Positions 25,920-36,075 of a stretch of 64,000 bases of DNA are shown piece by piece (positions within the stretch are counted from its first letter, which is position 1; each line of letters opens with the position of its first letter). The DNA comes from Advenella incenata (GTDB lineage: Bacteria > Pseudomonadota > Gammaproteobacteria > Burkholderiales > Burkholderiaceae_B), in NCBI RefSeq assembly GCF_004217095.1, contig NZ_SHKO01000002.1, forward strand, positions 186,001 to 250,000, given 5' to 3'. The translations under genes were made by a program, and so were the position numbers. Under the pieces are notes generated by a model. That model had not been told where the DNA came from. It saw only the letters and a program-made list of their open reading frames with translations, and ran no database searches.

Positions 25920-26560
25920 ATTTGCAATGCTCTTTGCAGGAGAGGGGCTCAGGTGATCCCGACCCTGATGACTGGCGATTGCGTGCATAACCCTAGTGAC
26001 CTGCGGATGCAGCCAGGTGCACTGCTTGACCGTAATTGGCCGCCCGCCTGTTTTGTGTTGTGCATGCAGAATGGAAAAATCAGGAAGCCGTCGCGAGCGA
26101 GATGGCGCAATAAATTGCCGGATGGTGCATTAAAGGCGGACATGGCAAGATAAGGTTGTATGGCAAGATCGGATATCAGACAATTGCCGCGGGCCGTCAC
26201 GATGCGCATTGGCCGATCATTTCACATACGTGCAAGTTTTCCAGCATTTACCGTGCAATTGCGGCCAATCACGGAAAGAGTATCCATATGAGTTGTAATA
26301 TCACGCATGTCGTACGCCGGATGCCTGCGCAAATAGGAAGCACCAAGGCATCACATTACTGCACGGTTACATGGCATCAATGTCTCCGCAATTACCCTAG
26401 GTTCAAATATTAGGGCTTGCTTCCGGTGCATGTTCCTTAATACTATCTTGTTTTAATTGAAGCCAAGTGCGCGCAATCCGCCACTGTGTTTGAATTAAAT
26501 CCGCCAGGATTTCATCTGTAATGATGCCATCTCCGAGAATTCTATAACTAAGGAATGTCA
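25920..26560. other. Long gene-free stretch before the second TTT operon
   Basis: These 641 bases hold no reading frame that I can support. The 10-bp word ATGGCAAGAT occurs twice close together near 26141-26169. No clear terminator, RNA gene or insertion-sequence end was recognised. The promoter of the Bug receptor at 26561 must be in the final part. Confidence 0.4.
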
Positions 26561-27544
26561 ATGAAAAAGCGTACCCTTTTTTCAGTTGTTGCATCCGCCC
26601 TTTGCCTGAGTGCCGTAGCTGTAGGCTCTGCACAGGCTGCGGATTATCCAAGTAAACCTATACGCGTCATTGTGCCGTTTGCACCAGGCGGCTCTACCGA
26701 TATCGTTGCTCGCGTTGTTAGCGCAAAAATGAGTGATATCCTGGGCAAACCCATGGTCATCGAAAACAAAGGTGGCGCAGGCGGTGCACTGGGCGCAACT
26801 GAAGCGGCCCGCGCCAAACCAGATGGCTACACGCTGTCCATTGCCACCGTCTCTACCATGGCGGTCAATCCTGCGTGCAAACCCACCGGCCTGGGCTACG
26901 ATGCGCTCAAAGATTTCGCACCCGTGGTCAACTTCGCCAATGTACCCAACATCCTGGAAGTGAACCCCAAGTTTCCTTCCAAAGACTTCAAGGCTTTTCT
27001 TGAAGAAGTCAAGGCCAATCCTGGCAAATTTTCCTATGGTTCTTCAGGCACCTGCGGCGTACTGCACCTGTTCGGAGAAGCCTTCAAGCAAACCACCCAA
27101 ACCGATATTGTGCACGTGCCTTACCGTGGCTCGGGCCCTGCCGTAACCGACGCTGTCGGCGGACAGATACAAATCCTGTTCGACAATCTGCCTTCATCAT
27201 TACCCCAGATCCAAGGTGGCAACCTGCGGCCAATGGCAATCGCCTGGAAAGAGCGTTTGCCTGCCCTCAAAGATGTACCCACTTTCGCTGAACTTGGTTA
27301 CGAAAACCTGAATCAGCCCGTCTGGTATGGCCTTCTGGCCCCTGCCGGCACACCCAAGGAAGTGATCGATAAACTCAACAGTGCGGCTGTAGAAGCACTG
27401 AAAGATCCCAAAGTTGTTGAAGCACTGGAGAAACAGGGTGCATTTGCTTCCGGTAACTCGCCAGAAGAATTTGGCAAGGAAATCCAGCAACAATTCGATT
27501 GGGCCAAGGAAGTCGTCAAGAAAGGCAATATCAAGCTCGACTGA
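26561..27544 (+). CDS. Bug/TctC-family periplasmic receptor of the second TTT system
   Basis: This 327-residue protein has a signal peptide cleaved near AQA/ADYPSKP (about residue 28), the signature YPSKPIRVIVPFAPGGSTDIVAR and AKPDGYTLSIATVSTMAVNPAC. TAAGGA lies 6 bases before ATG 26561; ATG 26555 overlaps that site. C112-like and C157-like cysteines (NPACKPT, GTCGVLH) may form a disulphide. It precedes tctB and tctA of the same operon and captures an unknown carboxylate. Confidence 0.92.
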   Translation: MKKRTLFSVVASALCLSAVAVGSAQAADYPSKPIRVIVPFAPGGSTDIVARVVSAKMSDILGKPMVIENKGGAGGALGATEAARAKPDGYTLSIATVSTMAVNPACKPTGLGYDALKDFAPVVNFANVPNILEVNPKFPSKDFKAFLEEVKANPGKFSYGSSGTCGVLHLFGEAFKQTTQTDIVHVPYRGSGPAVTDAVGGQIQILFDNLPSSLPQIQGGNLRPMAIAWKERLPALKDVPTFAELGYENLNQPVWYGLLAPAGTPKEVIDKLNSAAVEALKDPKVVEALEKQGAFASGNSPEEFGKEIQQQFDWAKEVVKKGNIKLD

Positions 27545-27648
27545 CGCATCAGGCTGACCGTCAAGTGCAGTGGGGACTGGGCATCCCGGCTGCACCGTGA
27601 CCGCAGCATTTCCTTGCGCAAAGTAAATTAAAAACGAAGGTTTAGTAT

Positions 27649-28194
27649 ATGCACATCAAAAGTCAACAGGATTTCTGGGCAGGAATCATGTTCGTCGTTA
27701 TCGGAGTGGGCTTTGCCCTGTTCTCCGAATCGTATGACATGGGTACTCCAGCCCGCATGGGTCCGGGTTATTTCCCTTTCTGGCTGGGCGTCTGCCTGGC
27801 TCTGCTTGGCGCTATCGTCTTTATGAGCTCGCTGCGAGGCGAAGCTAAAGAAGACACCGATATCGGTCATTTCGACTGGGACATCCTTTTTCTGATCATT
27901 GGTTCGATTTCCATTTTCGCGCTCATGCTGGACCATCTGGGACTGTACATTTCGGTTCCATTGCTGATCATCTTCAGCAGCCTGGCCAGTCATGAATTCA
28001 GTATCAAAATCGCGATCTTCAATGCCATTTTCCTCACGCTGTTCACCTGGCTGGCGTTCATCAAGGGGCTTGGCCTGATTTTCCCCTTGCTGCCAGTCCC
28101 TTTCGGCGAATGGTCTCTGCTCGCGCAGATCTTCGTCCCTCTGTCACTCATTATTGCTGTTGTGACGCTGGCACGTCGTCTCAAAGGAAAATAA
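27649..28194 (+). CDS. TctB-family small membrane subunit of the second TTT system
   Basis: This 181-residue protein has four hydrophobic segments (about 9-28, 45-62, 80-115 split by a short loop, and 150-172). It includes the common TctB start FWAGIMFVVIGVGFALFSESYDMGTPARMGPGYFP, in which the MGPGYFP loop is a family landmark. It lies 4 bases before tctA. Its function is the same as the tctB at 4198. Confidence 0.9.
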   Translation: MHIKSQQDFWAGIMFVVIGVGFALFSESYDMGTPARMGPGYFPFWLGVCLALLGAIVFMSSLRGEAKEDTDIGHFDWDILFLIIGSISIFALMLDHLGLYISVPLLIIFSSLASHEFSIKIAIFNAIFLTLFTWLAFIKGLGLIFPLLPVPFGEWSLLAQIFVPLSLIIAVVTLARRLKGK

Positions 28195-28198
28195 CATT

Positions 28199-29704
28199 AT
28201 GGAACTACTTGAACACTTGGCGCTGGGGTTTTCGGTCGCGTTTACGCCTGAAAATCTGCTTTATGCGCTGCTCGGATGTATTCTCGGAACATTGATCGGC
28301 GTATTGCCCGGTATCGGCCCTGTGCCTACCATTGCGATGCTGCTGCCGCTTACCTATGTTCTGCCTCCTGTTGCCGGTTTGATTATGCTTGCCGGTATTT
28401 ACTACGGCTCCCAGTACGGGGGGTCAACCACGGCTATTCTGGTGGCGCTACCGGGGGAAACCTCGGCGGTGGTCACGGTGCTCGATGGTCACCAGATGGC
28501 CAAGAACGGGCGAGCGGGGGCGGCGCTGTCGATCGCTGCGCTGGGCTCTTTCTTTGCCGGCTGCTTTGCAACGGTCCTGCTGGCCGCGTTCGCGCCACCA
28601 CTGGCTGAAGTCGCCTTCAAGTTCGGGCCTGCGGAGTATTTCTCGCTCATGGTACTGGGTCTGATCGGCGCTGTGGTGCTCGCTTCTGGTTCGCTGCCCA
28701 AAGCCATCTGTATGATTCTGTTGGGTCTGCTGCTGGGTATGGTAGGGACCGATGTGAACTCGGGCGTGGCCCGCTTTGACTTCGGCATTCCCGAACTGCA
28801 GGACGGCATTGACTTTGCTGTGGTTGCCATGGGTGTTTTCGGTCTGGCCGAAATCATGAACAACTTGGCGCAAAAGGAAAATCGCGTCAACATTACCGAC
28901 AAAATCGGCAGCCTGTATCCGAACAAGCAGGAATTCAAGGAAGCGGCGCCAGCCGTCCTGCGCGGTACGCTGCTGGGTTCAGCGCTGGGTATTCTGCCTG
29001 GGGGCGGCGCCGTATTGTCGTCCTTTGCCTCCTATACGATGGAGAAAAAGCTTTCCAAAAATCCGGAACGCTTTGGCAAGGGCCACCCCGCCGGTCTGGC
29101 CGGCCCTGAGTCTGCCAACAACGCCGCTGCGCAAACCTCGTTCATTCCGCTACTCACATTGGGTATTCCGGGTAACGCGGTAACGGCGCTGATGGTGGGT
29201 GCGATGACCATTCACAATATTCAGCCTGGCCCGCAGGTCATGAGCAGCAACCCCGATCTGTTCTGGGGTCTGATCGTGTCCATGTGGATCGGTAACATGA
29301 TGCTGGTGATCCTGAACCTGCCGCTGGTTGGTCTGTGGGTCAAACTGCTCAAAGTGCCTTACCGCATGCTGTTCCCGGCCATTGTGCTGTTCTGCTCGAT
29401 TGGTGTGTACTCGTTGAACTACAACGTGTTCGATATCTACATCATGGCTATCTTCGGCATCATCGGCTATTTCTGGACCAAGCTCAAATGCGAGGGCGCG
29501 CCGTTGTTGCTGGGACTGGTATTGGGCCCGATGATGGAAGAGAACTTCCGTCGTGCCCTGCTGCTGTCAAGGGGTGATTTCACTACCTTTGTCACACGAC
29601 CGCTGTCCATGTCACTGCTTATTGCAGCTGCCATTCTTGTGGTGATCGTTGCCATCCCATCGATCCGTAAGAAACGCGAGGAAACCTTCGTCGAAGAAGA
29701 CTAA
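28199..29704 (+). CDS. TctA-family large membrane subunit of the second TTT system
   Basis: This 501-residue protein has about 12 membrane segments, the first motif GVLPGIGPVPTIAMLLPLTY, the mid-protein motif GILPGGGAVLSSFASY and the PGNAVTALMVGAMTIHNIQPGP loop. It is more typical of tricarboxylate-type TctA than the copy at 4670. Two terminators follow. Confidence 0.93.
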   Translation: MELLEHLALGFSVAFTPENLLYALLGCILGTLIGVLPGIGPVPTIAMLLPLTYVLPPVAGLIMLAGIYYGSQYGGSTTAILVALPGETSAVVTVLDGHQMAKNGRAGAALSIAALGSFFAGCFATVLLAAFAPPLAEVAFKFGPAEYFSLMVLGLIGAVVLASGSLPKAICMILLGLLLGMVGTDVNSGVARFDFGIPELQDGIDFAVVAMGVFGLAEIMNNLAQKENRVNITDKIGSLYPNKQEFKEAAPAVLRGTLLGSALGILPGGGAVLSSFASYTMEKKLSKNPERFGKGHPAGLAGPESANNAAAQTSFIPLLTLGIPGNAVTALMVGAMTIHNIQPGPQVMSSNPDLFWGLIVSMWIGNMMLVILNLPLVGLWVKLLKVPYRMLFPAIVLFCSIGVYSLNYNVFDIYIMAIFGIIGYFWTKLKCEGAPLLLGLVLGPMMEENFRRALLLSRGDFTTFVTRPLSMSLLIAAAILVVIVAIPSIRKKREETFVEED

Positions 29705-29723
29705 CCCCGCATTCTGAAAGAAT

Positions 29724-29781
29724 AATCCCCGCCCGGGCCTGTCGTTAAAAACAACAGGATCCGATCAGGCGGGGATTTTTT
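29724..29781 (+). terminator. Terminator of the second TTT operon
   Basis: AATCCCCGCC (29724-29733) pairs perfectly with GGCGGGGATT (29768-29777), and a T tract continues through 29780. An inner CCTGT/ACAGG stem makes the loop structured. Confidence 0.85.
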
Positions 29782-29831
29782 ATTGGTGTTTGAAAATGGC
29801 CTGGACAATAACGCCAATGGCCTGAAGCAAT

Positions 29832-29881
29832 AAAAACAATAAAGCGTGCTCACCTGACGGTTGGCACGCTTTATTGTTTTT
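29832..29881. terminator. Bidirectional terminator, 18-bp perfect inverted repeat
   Basis: Bases 29832-29849 and 29864-29881 are exact reverse complements over 18 bp, with a core CAATAAAGCGTGC flanked by A's on one side and T's on the other and a 14-nt loop. The layout works on both strands, as expected between convergent genes. Confidence 0.85.
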
Positions 29882-30029
29882 TAAACGAGCGTCACTTGCA
29901 AGGCAGTTGCCCGTCTGTCTATGTAATGTACAGCCCGGGCGTTACTGCTGTGTGGTGGACAGCAAAGGGTTCTCTTGGACTGGTGATCGTTCTCAATAGT
30001 TGCCGGTTCTGAAGATCCGGCATAAATAA

Positions 30030-30836
<807 letters not shown>

Positions 30837-30967
30837 TTACCGGAATAGTTGGAGCGCTTCAATCTTCGTCGTCTATCTGTCACTGAGGATTTACCCCAAC
30901 GCCCGGTCGGCCCTTGGCAAAACCTCGTATACTCTGGCATCACTTTTATTAGTAAAACATTATTTTT

Positions 30968-31753
30968 ATGACTGGAAAGACGCCCGCCACCAACCCATCG
31001 CGTTATTCGGCGCCCGCGCTGGAAAAAGGAATGGCCATTCTTGAAGTGCTGAGCGAGAGCACCCACGGCTGCACCATGAATGAACTGAGTGCCAGGCTTG
31101 GACGCTCGGTCAGTGAGATTTTCCGCATGGTGATTGTGCTGGAAAAGCTCGGCTATATTGCCGCCGATACAAGCGATCGTTACGCGCTGACATTGCGGCT
31201 GTTTCATCTGGCCCACCGGCATTATCCGGTTCGCCAGTTAACCGAATGCGCTCTGCCGCTGTTGCAGGAGCTGGCGGTGCGCTGCCAGCAGTCCTGTCAT
31301 CTGAGCATTTACCGCCAGGGCCGACTGGTGATCATCGCCCAAGTGGATAGCCCGGCCAGGTGGTCGCTCAGTCTTAAACTGGGAACTGAAATGGGGTTGG
31401 GCGATACCTCTTCAGGACAGGTGCTGCTGGCGTTTTGCGATGACGAGGAACGCGCGCGCATGCTGCAGAATCATGTTCCGACAGACGGCGAACTCATCCT
31501 GCCCGAGGAGCAATTACGCCGGCAACTGGCCAAGGTCAGGAAAACGGGATACTCGGTCATGAAAAGCCGGCAAATCCAGGGCGTGACCAATGTGGCAGCG
31601 CCTGTGCGCAATGAGCACGGGCAGGTTATTGCTGCCATCAATGTGCCGCATATTGCGCGTATCGATGCCCTGCATACGCCCTCGGCAGACGCCATCCGTC
31701 CGATGCTACTGGATACCGCAGAACGCATCTCGCGCCGGCTGGGGCATGAATAA
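30968..31753 (+). CDS. IclR-family transcriptional regulator
   Basis: This 261-residue protein has an N-terminal winged helix (about 12-75; ALEKGMAILEVLSE, MNELSARLGRSVSEIFRMVIVLEKLGY). A C-terminal IclR effector domain (about 90-255) contains RCQQSCHLSIYRQGRLVIIAQ, TSSGQVLLAF and GVTNVAAPVRNEHGQVIAAINVPHI. Such regulators often sense aromatic or sugar-derived acids. It is divergent from the SDR gene with 191 bp between them, a common arrangement of regulator and target. A run of nine G's follows its stop. Confidence 0.9.
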   Translation: MTGKTPATNPSRYSAPALEKGMAILEVLSESTHGCTMNELSARLGRSVSEIFRMVIVLEKLGYIAADTSDRYALTLRLFHLAHRHYPVRQLTECALPLLQELAVRCQQSCHLSIYRQGRLVIIAQVDSPARWSLSLKLGTEMGLGDTSSGQVLLAFCDDEERARMLQNHVPTDGELILPEEQLRRQLAKVRKTGYSVMKSRQIQGVTNVAAPVRNEHGQVIAAINVPHIARIDALHTPSADAIRPMLLDTAERISRRLGHE

Positions 31754-31793
31754 CGCGAACAGGGGGGGGGTACGGACTGTATGTATCGGTAAG

Positions 31794-31842
31794 TAAAGAA
31801 AGGGACTCTGTCGCCAGCCATGTTCGCTGCGGCAGAGTCCCT
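31794..31842 (-). terminator. Terminator of the glucose dehydrogenase gene
   Basis: On the minus strand a 10-bp stem AGGGACTCTG/CAGAGTCCCT (arms within 31801-31813 and 31830-31842, extended by a wobble and two pairs) is followed by TTTCTTTACTTA. It begins 15 bases after the gcd stop and also lies behind the convergent IclR gene. Confidence 0.7.
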
Positions 31843-31856
31843 GATGCACCGGCCGG

Positions 31857-34340
31857 TTACTGCGCCAGTTTGTAGGCCATGACGTAGTCACCCAGTTTGG
31901 TGCCGACCGACCCATGGCCGCCAGCAACCAGTACGACCATCTGCTCATTTTTACTGTTCAGATAGGTCATGGGAGTTGCCTGTCCGCCAGCGGGCAGCCG
32001 GGCGTTCCACAGTACCTTGCCGGTCGTCAGATCGTAGGCCCGCAGATAATCATCCACGGCAGCGCCCATGAAGACCACGCCGGAGCCGGTGATCATCGGG
32101 CCGCCAATGCCCGGTACGCCCATGGTTATGGGCAGTGGCAGTGGTGACAGGTCGCGAATGGTACCGTTTTTGTGTTGCCATGCCGTTTGGCCGGTGCGCA
32201 AGTCTACCCCGGCCACATAGCCCCAGGGCGGTTGCTGGCAAGGTACGCCAAGTGGCGACAGGAACGGATGCATATTGACAGCATACGGCGCGCCCTCATT
32301 GCTATTGACGCCCTGTTCACCCACGTTCATCTGCACATCTTTACCCAGTTCTTCCTTGGGCACAAGCTGTGACACGAACGCCAGGTGCAGCGGCATGCCG
32401 AACATGACCTGGCGTTTTGGATCGACCGCGATCCCGCCCCAGTTAAAGGCGCCGAAGTTGCCCGGATACACAATCGTTCCCTGCAGTGAGGGCGGCGTGT
32501 ACTGGCCTTCGTAGCGCAGGGACTTGAACTGAATGCGGCACCACAGCTGATCAAACGGTGTACCACCCCACATTTTGCCTTCGGTCAGGGGATCGGGCTT
32601 GAAGTTCAATGCCGATTCCGGTTGTGTTGGCGCGCTATGCTCGCCTTTAATCGTGCCTTGTGGCGCCTGCACTTCGCGTACCGGCAACACGGCCTCGCCG
32701 GTACGACGGTCCAGCACGAAAATATCACCCTGTTTGGTGGGCACAACCATGGACGGCACCACGCCGCCGGCGGTGCTGATGTCCATCAGGCTGGGCTGCG
32801 CGGGTGAATCCATGTCCCACAGGTCGTGGTGAATGAACTGGTGAACCCATTTTGCCTGGCCGTTGTTCAGGTCCAGTGCGACCACCGACGTTGCATATTT
32901 TTCCTCATGCTCGTTGCGGTATTGGCCCAGTTGATCGGGCGTGCGGTTACCCATGGGGAAATACACCAAACCCAGTTTCTCGTCGACACTGCCGACAGAC
33001 CAGCTGTTGGGCGAGCTGACCGTGTATTTCTGATCCGGATTGTTCGGATCAAATGGTGCCGTATCGTCGGGGTTGCCCGAGTCCCAGTTCCACAACAGCT
33101 TGCCGGTGCGAGCGTCATAGGCCCGGATTACGCCGGAGGGCGAGTTGATATCATAGTTATCATTGACTGCACCGGCCACCACGATTTTGCCATCGGCAAC
33201 CACCGGTGGGGAGGTGGAATAATAATACCCGTGCTGCTTGAACGGCATATTGTGGGTCAAATCAAGTTCACCGTTATCGGCAAAATCCTTGCAGACTTCG
33301 CCAGTTTGCGGATCCAGCGCGATCAGCTTGGCTGTGGCTGTTGGCAGAAACAGGCGGGTGCTGCAAGCGGCGCCGGAGTCGGCAGTTGTTGCAGGCGTAG
33401 CGGTGGCGGGTGCAGGTGTGGCACCTGTCGCGGCAGCCTGGCCATTGTCGGCCGTTGCCGTTGTGGTCTCGCCTGCTGTAGGCGCTGCAGCGTCCGTTGC
33501 GGCGCCGTCACCGGCCCAGTAGGACAGGCCGCGGCAGGTCTGGTGCTGGCGCTGGCCATCGGCCACCACATCGGCCTTGTATTCCCATTTTTTCTCGCCG
33601 GTATCGGCATCCAGTGCAATCGCCCAGTTATGCGGTGTGCATAGATAAAGCGTATTGCCTATCTTGATTGGCGTTGCCTGGTAGGTGAACTCATTGGTAT
33701 CGCCTTCAAGCTTGACGTCTCCCGTCTGATAGGACCAGGCCAGCTTCAGCTTGCTCACGTTGTCCGGCGTTATCTGGTCCAGCGGCGAATAGCGCTGGCC
33801 ATAACCCGTGCGGCCATAGGCGTGCCAGTCTTTATCACCGGTTTGGGCGTTGTTGCCCATGTCCGGCTCAGCACTTACTACGGCATCAGGCAGTTGCCCG
33901 TCGATTTCATGCGTTGGGTTGGCGATACTGCCCAGCGTGCCGATCGCAATCACGACTGTGATAACAGCGAGCACGGCCTTGGAGTTGGTGGCCTCGTTGG
34001 CGGCCATGCGACGATCGGACTCAAGACGGCTGCGCAGCGGACGCGCAACACCGGGCAACAGCAGGATAAGGCCGAGAATCAGGAAAAAACCCAGACGGGC
34101 AGCCAACGGCCACCAGTCATAGCCGGATTCGAAAAACGCCCATACGGCGGTGCCGATCAGAAAGGCAGCGTATAGCACGAGTGCGAAAGGGCGGCGCTTG
34201 AACAGAAGAAATGCCGTGATCAGCAGGACAATACCCGCAGACACATAATAGATGCTGCCCCCAAGTGACAACAGCCAGCCGCCTCCGGCGGCAAGTGCCA
34301 GGCCGGATAGTAGCGTGAGTAATGCCGCGATGGCGTTCAT
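31857..34340 (-). CDS. gcd: Membrane-bound PQQ-dependent glucose/quinate-type dehydrogenase
   Basis: This 827-residue protein has five hydrophobic segments in the first 140 residues, which anchor it and bind ubiquinone. A periplasmic eight-bladed quinoprotein propeller follows, with DKDWHAYGRTGYGQRYSPLDQI, W-docking-like repeats GKLLWNWDSGNPDDTAPFDPNNP and GQAKWVHQFIHHDLWDMDSPAQPSL. It oxidises an aldose to the lactone in the periplasm and feeds electrons to ubiquinone. GGAG before ATG 34340 supports the start. An Ala/Thr-rich insert of about 45 residues interrupts the propeller near residues 275-320. Glucose is the likeliest substrate; quinate/shikimate dehydrogenase is the alternative. Confidence 0.88.
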   Translation of the reverse strand: MNAIAALLTLLSGLALAAGGGWLLSLGGSIYYVSAGIVLLITAFLLFKRRPFALVLYAAFLIGTAVWAFFESGYDWWPLAARLGFFLILGLILLLPGVARPLRSRLESDRRMAANEATNSKAVLAVITVVIAIGTLGSIANPTHEIDGQLPDAVVSAEPDMGNNAQTGDKDWHAYGRTGYGQRYSPLDQITPDNVSKLKLAWSYQTGDVKLEGDTNEFTYQATPIKIGNTLYLCTPHNWAIALDADTGEKKWEYKADVVADGQRQHQTCRGLSYWAGDGAATDAAAPTAGETTTATADNGQAAATGATPAPATATPATTADSGAACSTRLFLPTATAKLIALDPQTGEVCKDFADNGELDLTHNMPFKQHGYYYSTSPPVVADGKIVVAGAVNDNYDINSPSGVIRAYDARTGKLLWNWDSGNPDDTAPFDPNNPDQKYTVSSPNSWSVGSVDEKLGLVYFPMGNRTPDQLGQYRNEHEEKYATSVVALDLNNGQAKWVHQFIHHDLWDMDSPAQPSLMDISTAGGVVPSMVVPTKQGDIFVLDRRTGEAVLPVREVQAPQGTIKGEHSAPTQPESALNFKPDPLTEGKMWGGTPFDQLWCRIQFKSLRYEGQYTPPSLQGTIVYPGNFGAFNWGGIAVDPKRQVMFGMPLHLAFVSQLVPKEELGKDVQMNVGEQGVNSNEGAPYAVNMHPFLSPLGVPCQQPPWGYVAGVDLRTGQTAWQHKNGTIRDLSPLPLPITMGVPGIGGPMITGSGVVFMGAAVDDYLRAYDLTTGKVLWNARLPAGGQATPMTYLNSKNEQMVVLVAGGHGSVGTKLGDYVMAYKLAQ

Positions 34341-34641
34341 GATCTGCTCCGTTTGTTGATAATACATTTGTCATAGACACTATGCTCACTTACAACATGT
34401 CCTGAAAACAAAGCAGCAGGCATGGCCAGCACTGTGTCAGATGCGATTTTGTCATTCTAGCACTGCTGTAAGTCAAATAACCGGGTCGTGAGCGCGGACA
34501 TTCGTTCCCATATGTTAATTGGCGTGGGCCACAACGGCCGGCCATAAAAAACCGGCGCCCCTTGCGGGAGCGCCGGTCATATACCAACAGCAAATGCACG
34601 ACATCATTTTGACCAGGCTGCAAGAGCCGGGTCAGCACTCA
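34341..34641. other. Gap between the glucose dehydrogenase and aldehyde dehydrogenase genes
   Basis: Both flanking genes are on the minus strand. The stretch holds the aldehyde dehydrogenase terminator (34545-34577) and, by position, the promoter of the glucose dehydrogenase. I see no gene. Confidence 0.5.
34545..34577 (-). terminator. Terminator of the aldehyde dehydrogenase gene
   Basis: On the minus strand ACCGGCGC pairs with GCGCCGGT (34551-34558 and 34570-34577), partly extended in the loop by CCC/GGG, and is followed by a run of T's (A's at 34545-34551). Confidence 0.85.
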
Positions 34642-36075
34642 TCAGATCTGGGTAATGAATTTGGTTACCAGATAACCGTCAAAGGTTTCAGTACCGCCTT
34701 CGCTGCCGATGCCGCTGTCCTTGACGCCACCAAACGGCGTTTCGGGCAGAGCGACGCCGAAGTGGTTGATGTTGACCATGCCCGCTTCGATTTCATTGGA
34801 TGCCTTGGTGGCGGTCTGCAATGATGTGGTGAACACATATGAAGAAAGGCCGAAAGGCAGGCTGTTGGCACGCTTGATTACTTCCTCCGTATCGGAAAAA
34901 CGCACCACCGGCGCGATCGGGCCAAACGGCTCTTCGGTCATCAGGCGGGACTCGTCACTGATATTGGTGACAACAGTCGGTGGGAAGAAGTATCCCTGCC
35001 CGCCCAGCGGATCGCCGCCCAGTTCAATGGTCGCGCCCCCCTTGCGGGCATCTTCGACGAAAGAGGAAATGGCGCCCACACGACGCTCATGCGCCAGCGG
35101 TCCCATTTCCGTGTCCTTGGCCGTGCCATCACCTACCTTGACACCCTTGAGCGTCTCGACAAATACCGAAAGGAACTGGTCATAGGCCTTTTCCTGAACG
35201 TAGAAACGAGTCGGGGAGATGCACACCTGGCCGGCGTTGCGGATCTTGAATTTGGCCAGCATTTTGGCTGCTTTTGGAATATCCGCATCGTCAAACACCA
35301 GCACCGGAGAGTGTCCGCCCAGTTCCATTGTGATGCGTTTCATGTGAGCGCCGGCCAGCGCGGCCAGTTGCTTGCCCACAGGAACAGAACCGGTGAATGA
35401 TACTTTGCGCACGATCGGTGAGCGGATCAGGTAATCGGATACTTTTGGCGGATCGCCCCAGACAATGTTCAAAATGCCTTTGGGCAGGCCGGCGTCATGG
35501 AAAATGCGGGCGATGGCCATCACGGCACTGGGTGCGTCTTCCGGACCCTTCAGGATGATGGTGCAACCTGCGCCGATAGCAGCGGAAATTTTGCGGATCG
35601 CCTGATTGAATGGAAAGTTCCATGGCGTGAAGGCAGCGCATACACCAATGGGTTCGCGCACGACCAGCTGGCGTACTGCCGGGTTGCGTGGCGGTACGAT
35701 ACGGCCATAAATGCGGCGGCATTCCTCGGCATGCCAGTCGCAATGATCGGCGCAACTGACGATCTCGCCGACGGCCTCGGCCAGTGGCTTGCCCTGGTCA
35801 CGTGTCAGATTCAGGCCGATATCCTGGGCCCGTTCACGCGCAAGTTCAGCTGCCTTGCGCAAAATGGCCGAACGATCCATGGGAGAGCTGTGCCGCCAGG
35901 TCTGGAAGGCGCGATCTGCTGCTTTGAGGGCGCGATCCAGGTCTGCTTCGCTGGCGTGCGGCAATTGCGCCAGTACCTCGCCGGTAGCGGGGTTGACGAC
36001 ATCCTGCGTGGTACGACCGTCTCCTGAAAGAAACTCACCATCAATGTAAAGACTGAGTGCTTCATACTGGCTCAT
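34642..36075 (-). CDS. NAD(P)-dependent aldehyde dehydrogenase (succinate- or 2-ketoglutaric-semialdehyde type)
   Basis: This 477-residue ALDH has the expected landmarks: oxyanion Asn in [10 protein letters not shown] (about 151), a cofactor Lys in [19 protein letters not shown], catalytic Glu in MELGGHSP (about 250), catalytic Cys in [11 protein letters not shown] (about 284), and [10 protein letters not shown]. The closest styles are succinate-semialdehyde and 2-ketoglutarate-semialdehyde dehydrogenases; the latter would end a non-phosphorylative pentonate pathway and fits the sugar-acid genes. AAAGGAT precedes the ATG. It is a single-gene unit ended by its own terminator. Confidence 0.85.
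   Translation of the reverse strand: MSQYEALSLYIDGEFLSGDGRTTQDVVNPATGEVLAQLPHASEADLDRALKAADRAFQTWRHSSPMDRSAILRKAAELARERAQDIGLNLTRDQGKPLAEAVGEIVSCADHCDWHAEECRRIYGRIVPPRNPAVRQLVVREPIGVCAAFTPWNFPFNQAIRKISAAIGAGCTIILKGPEDAPSAVMAIARIFHDAGLPKGILNIVWGDPPKVSDYLIRSPIVRKVSFTGSVPVGKQLAALAGAHMKRITMELGGHSPVLVFDDADIPKAAKMLAKFKIRNAGQVCISPTRFYVQEKAYDQFLSVFVETLKGVKVGDGTAKDTEMGPLAHERRVGAISSFVEDARKGGATIELGGDPLGGQGYFFPPTVVTNISDESRLMTEEPFGPIAPVVRFSDTEEVIKRANSLPFGLSSYVFTTSLQTATKASNEIEAGMVNINHFGVALPETPFGGVKDSGIGSEGGTETFDGYLVTKFITQI

Larger units (their letters stand above)
29705..30029. other. Convergent gene-free stretch with two terminators
   Basis: This stretch lies between the ends of tctA (plus) and the SDR gene (minus). 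It holds two strong hairpins, at 29724-29781 and 29832-29881, listed separately. I see no gene in the rest. Confidence 0.6.

Noticed and set aside
25953-26413. Two short consecutive plus-strand frames in the gap after livM
   Set aside because: There is no ribosome-binding site, the composition is unlike the neighbouring genes and I recognise no family. I treat the stretch as non-coding.
31761-31769. Run of nine G's after the IclR gene as a possible phase-variable tract
   Set aside because: It lies after the stop codon and outside any evident promoter, so slippage would have no visible effect.
32826-33644. Plus-strand open frame of 272 codons opposite the glucose dehydrogenase
   Set aside because: It is antisense to conserved quinoprotein sequence. 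Its Gly/Cys-rich tail is only the reverse of the Ala/Thr-rich insert.
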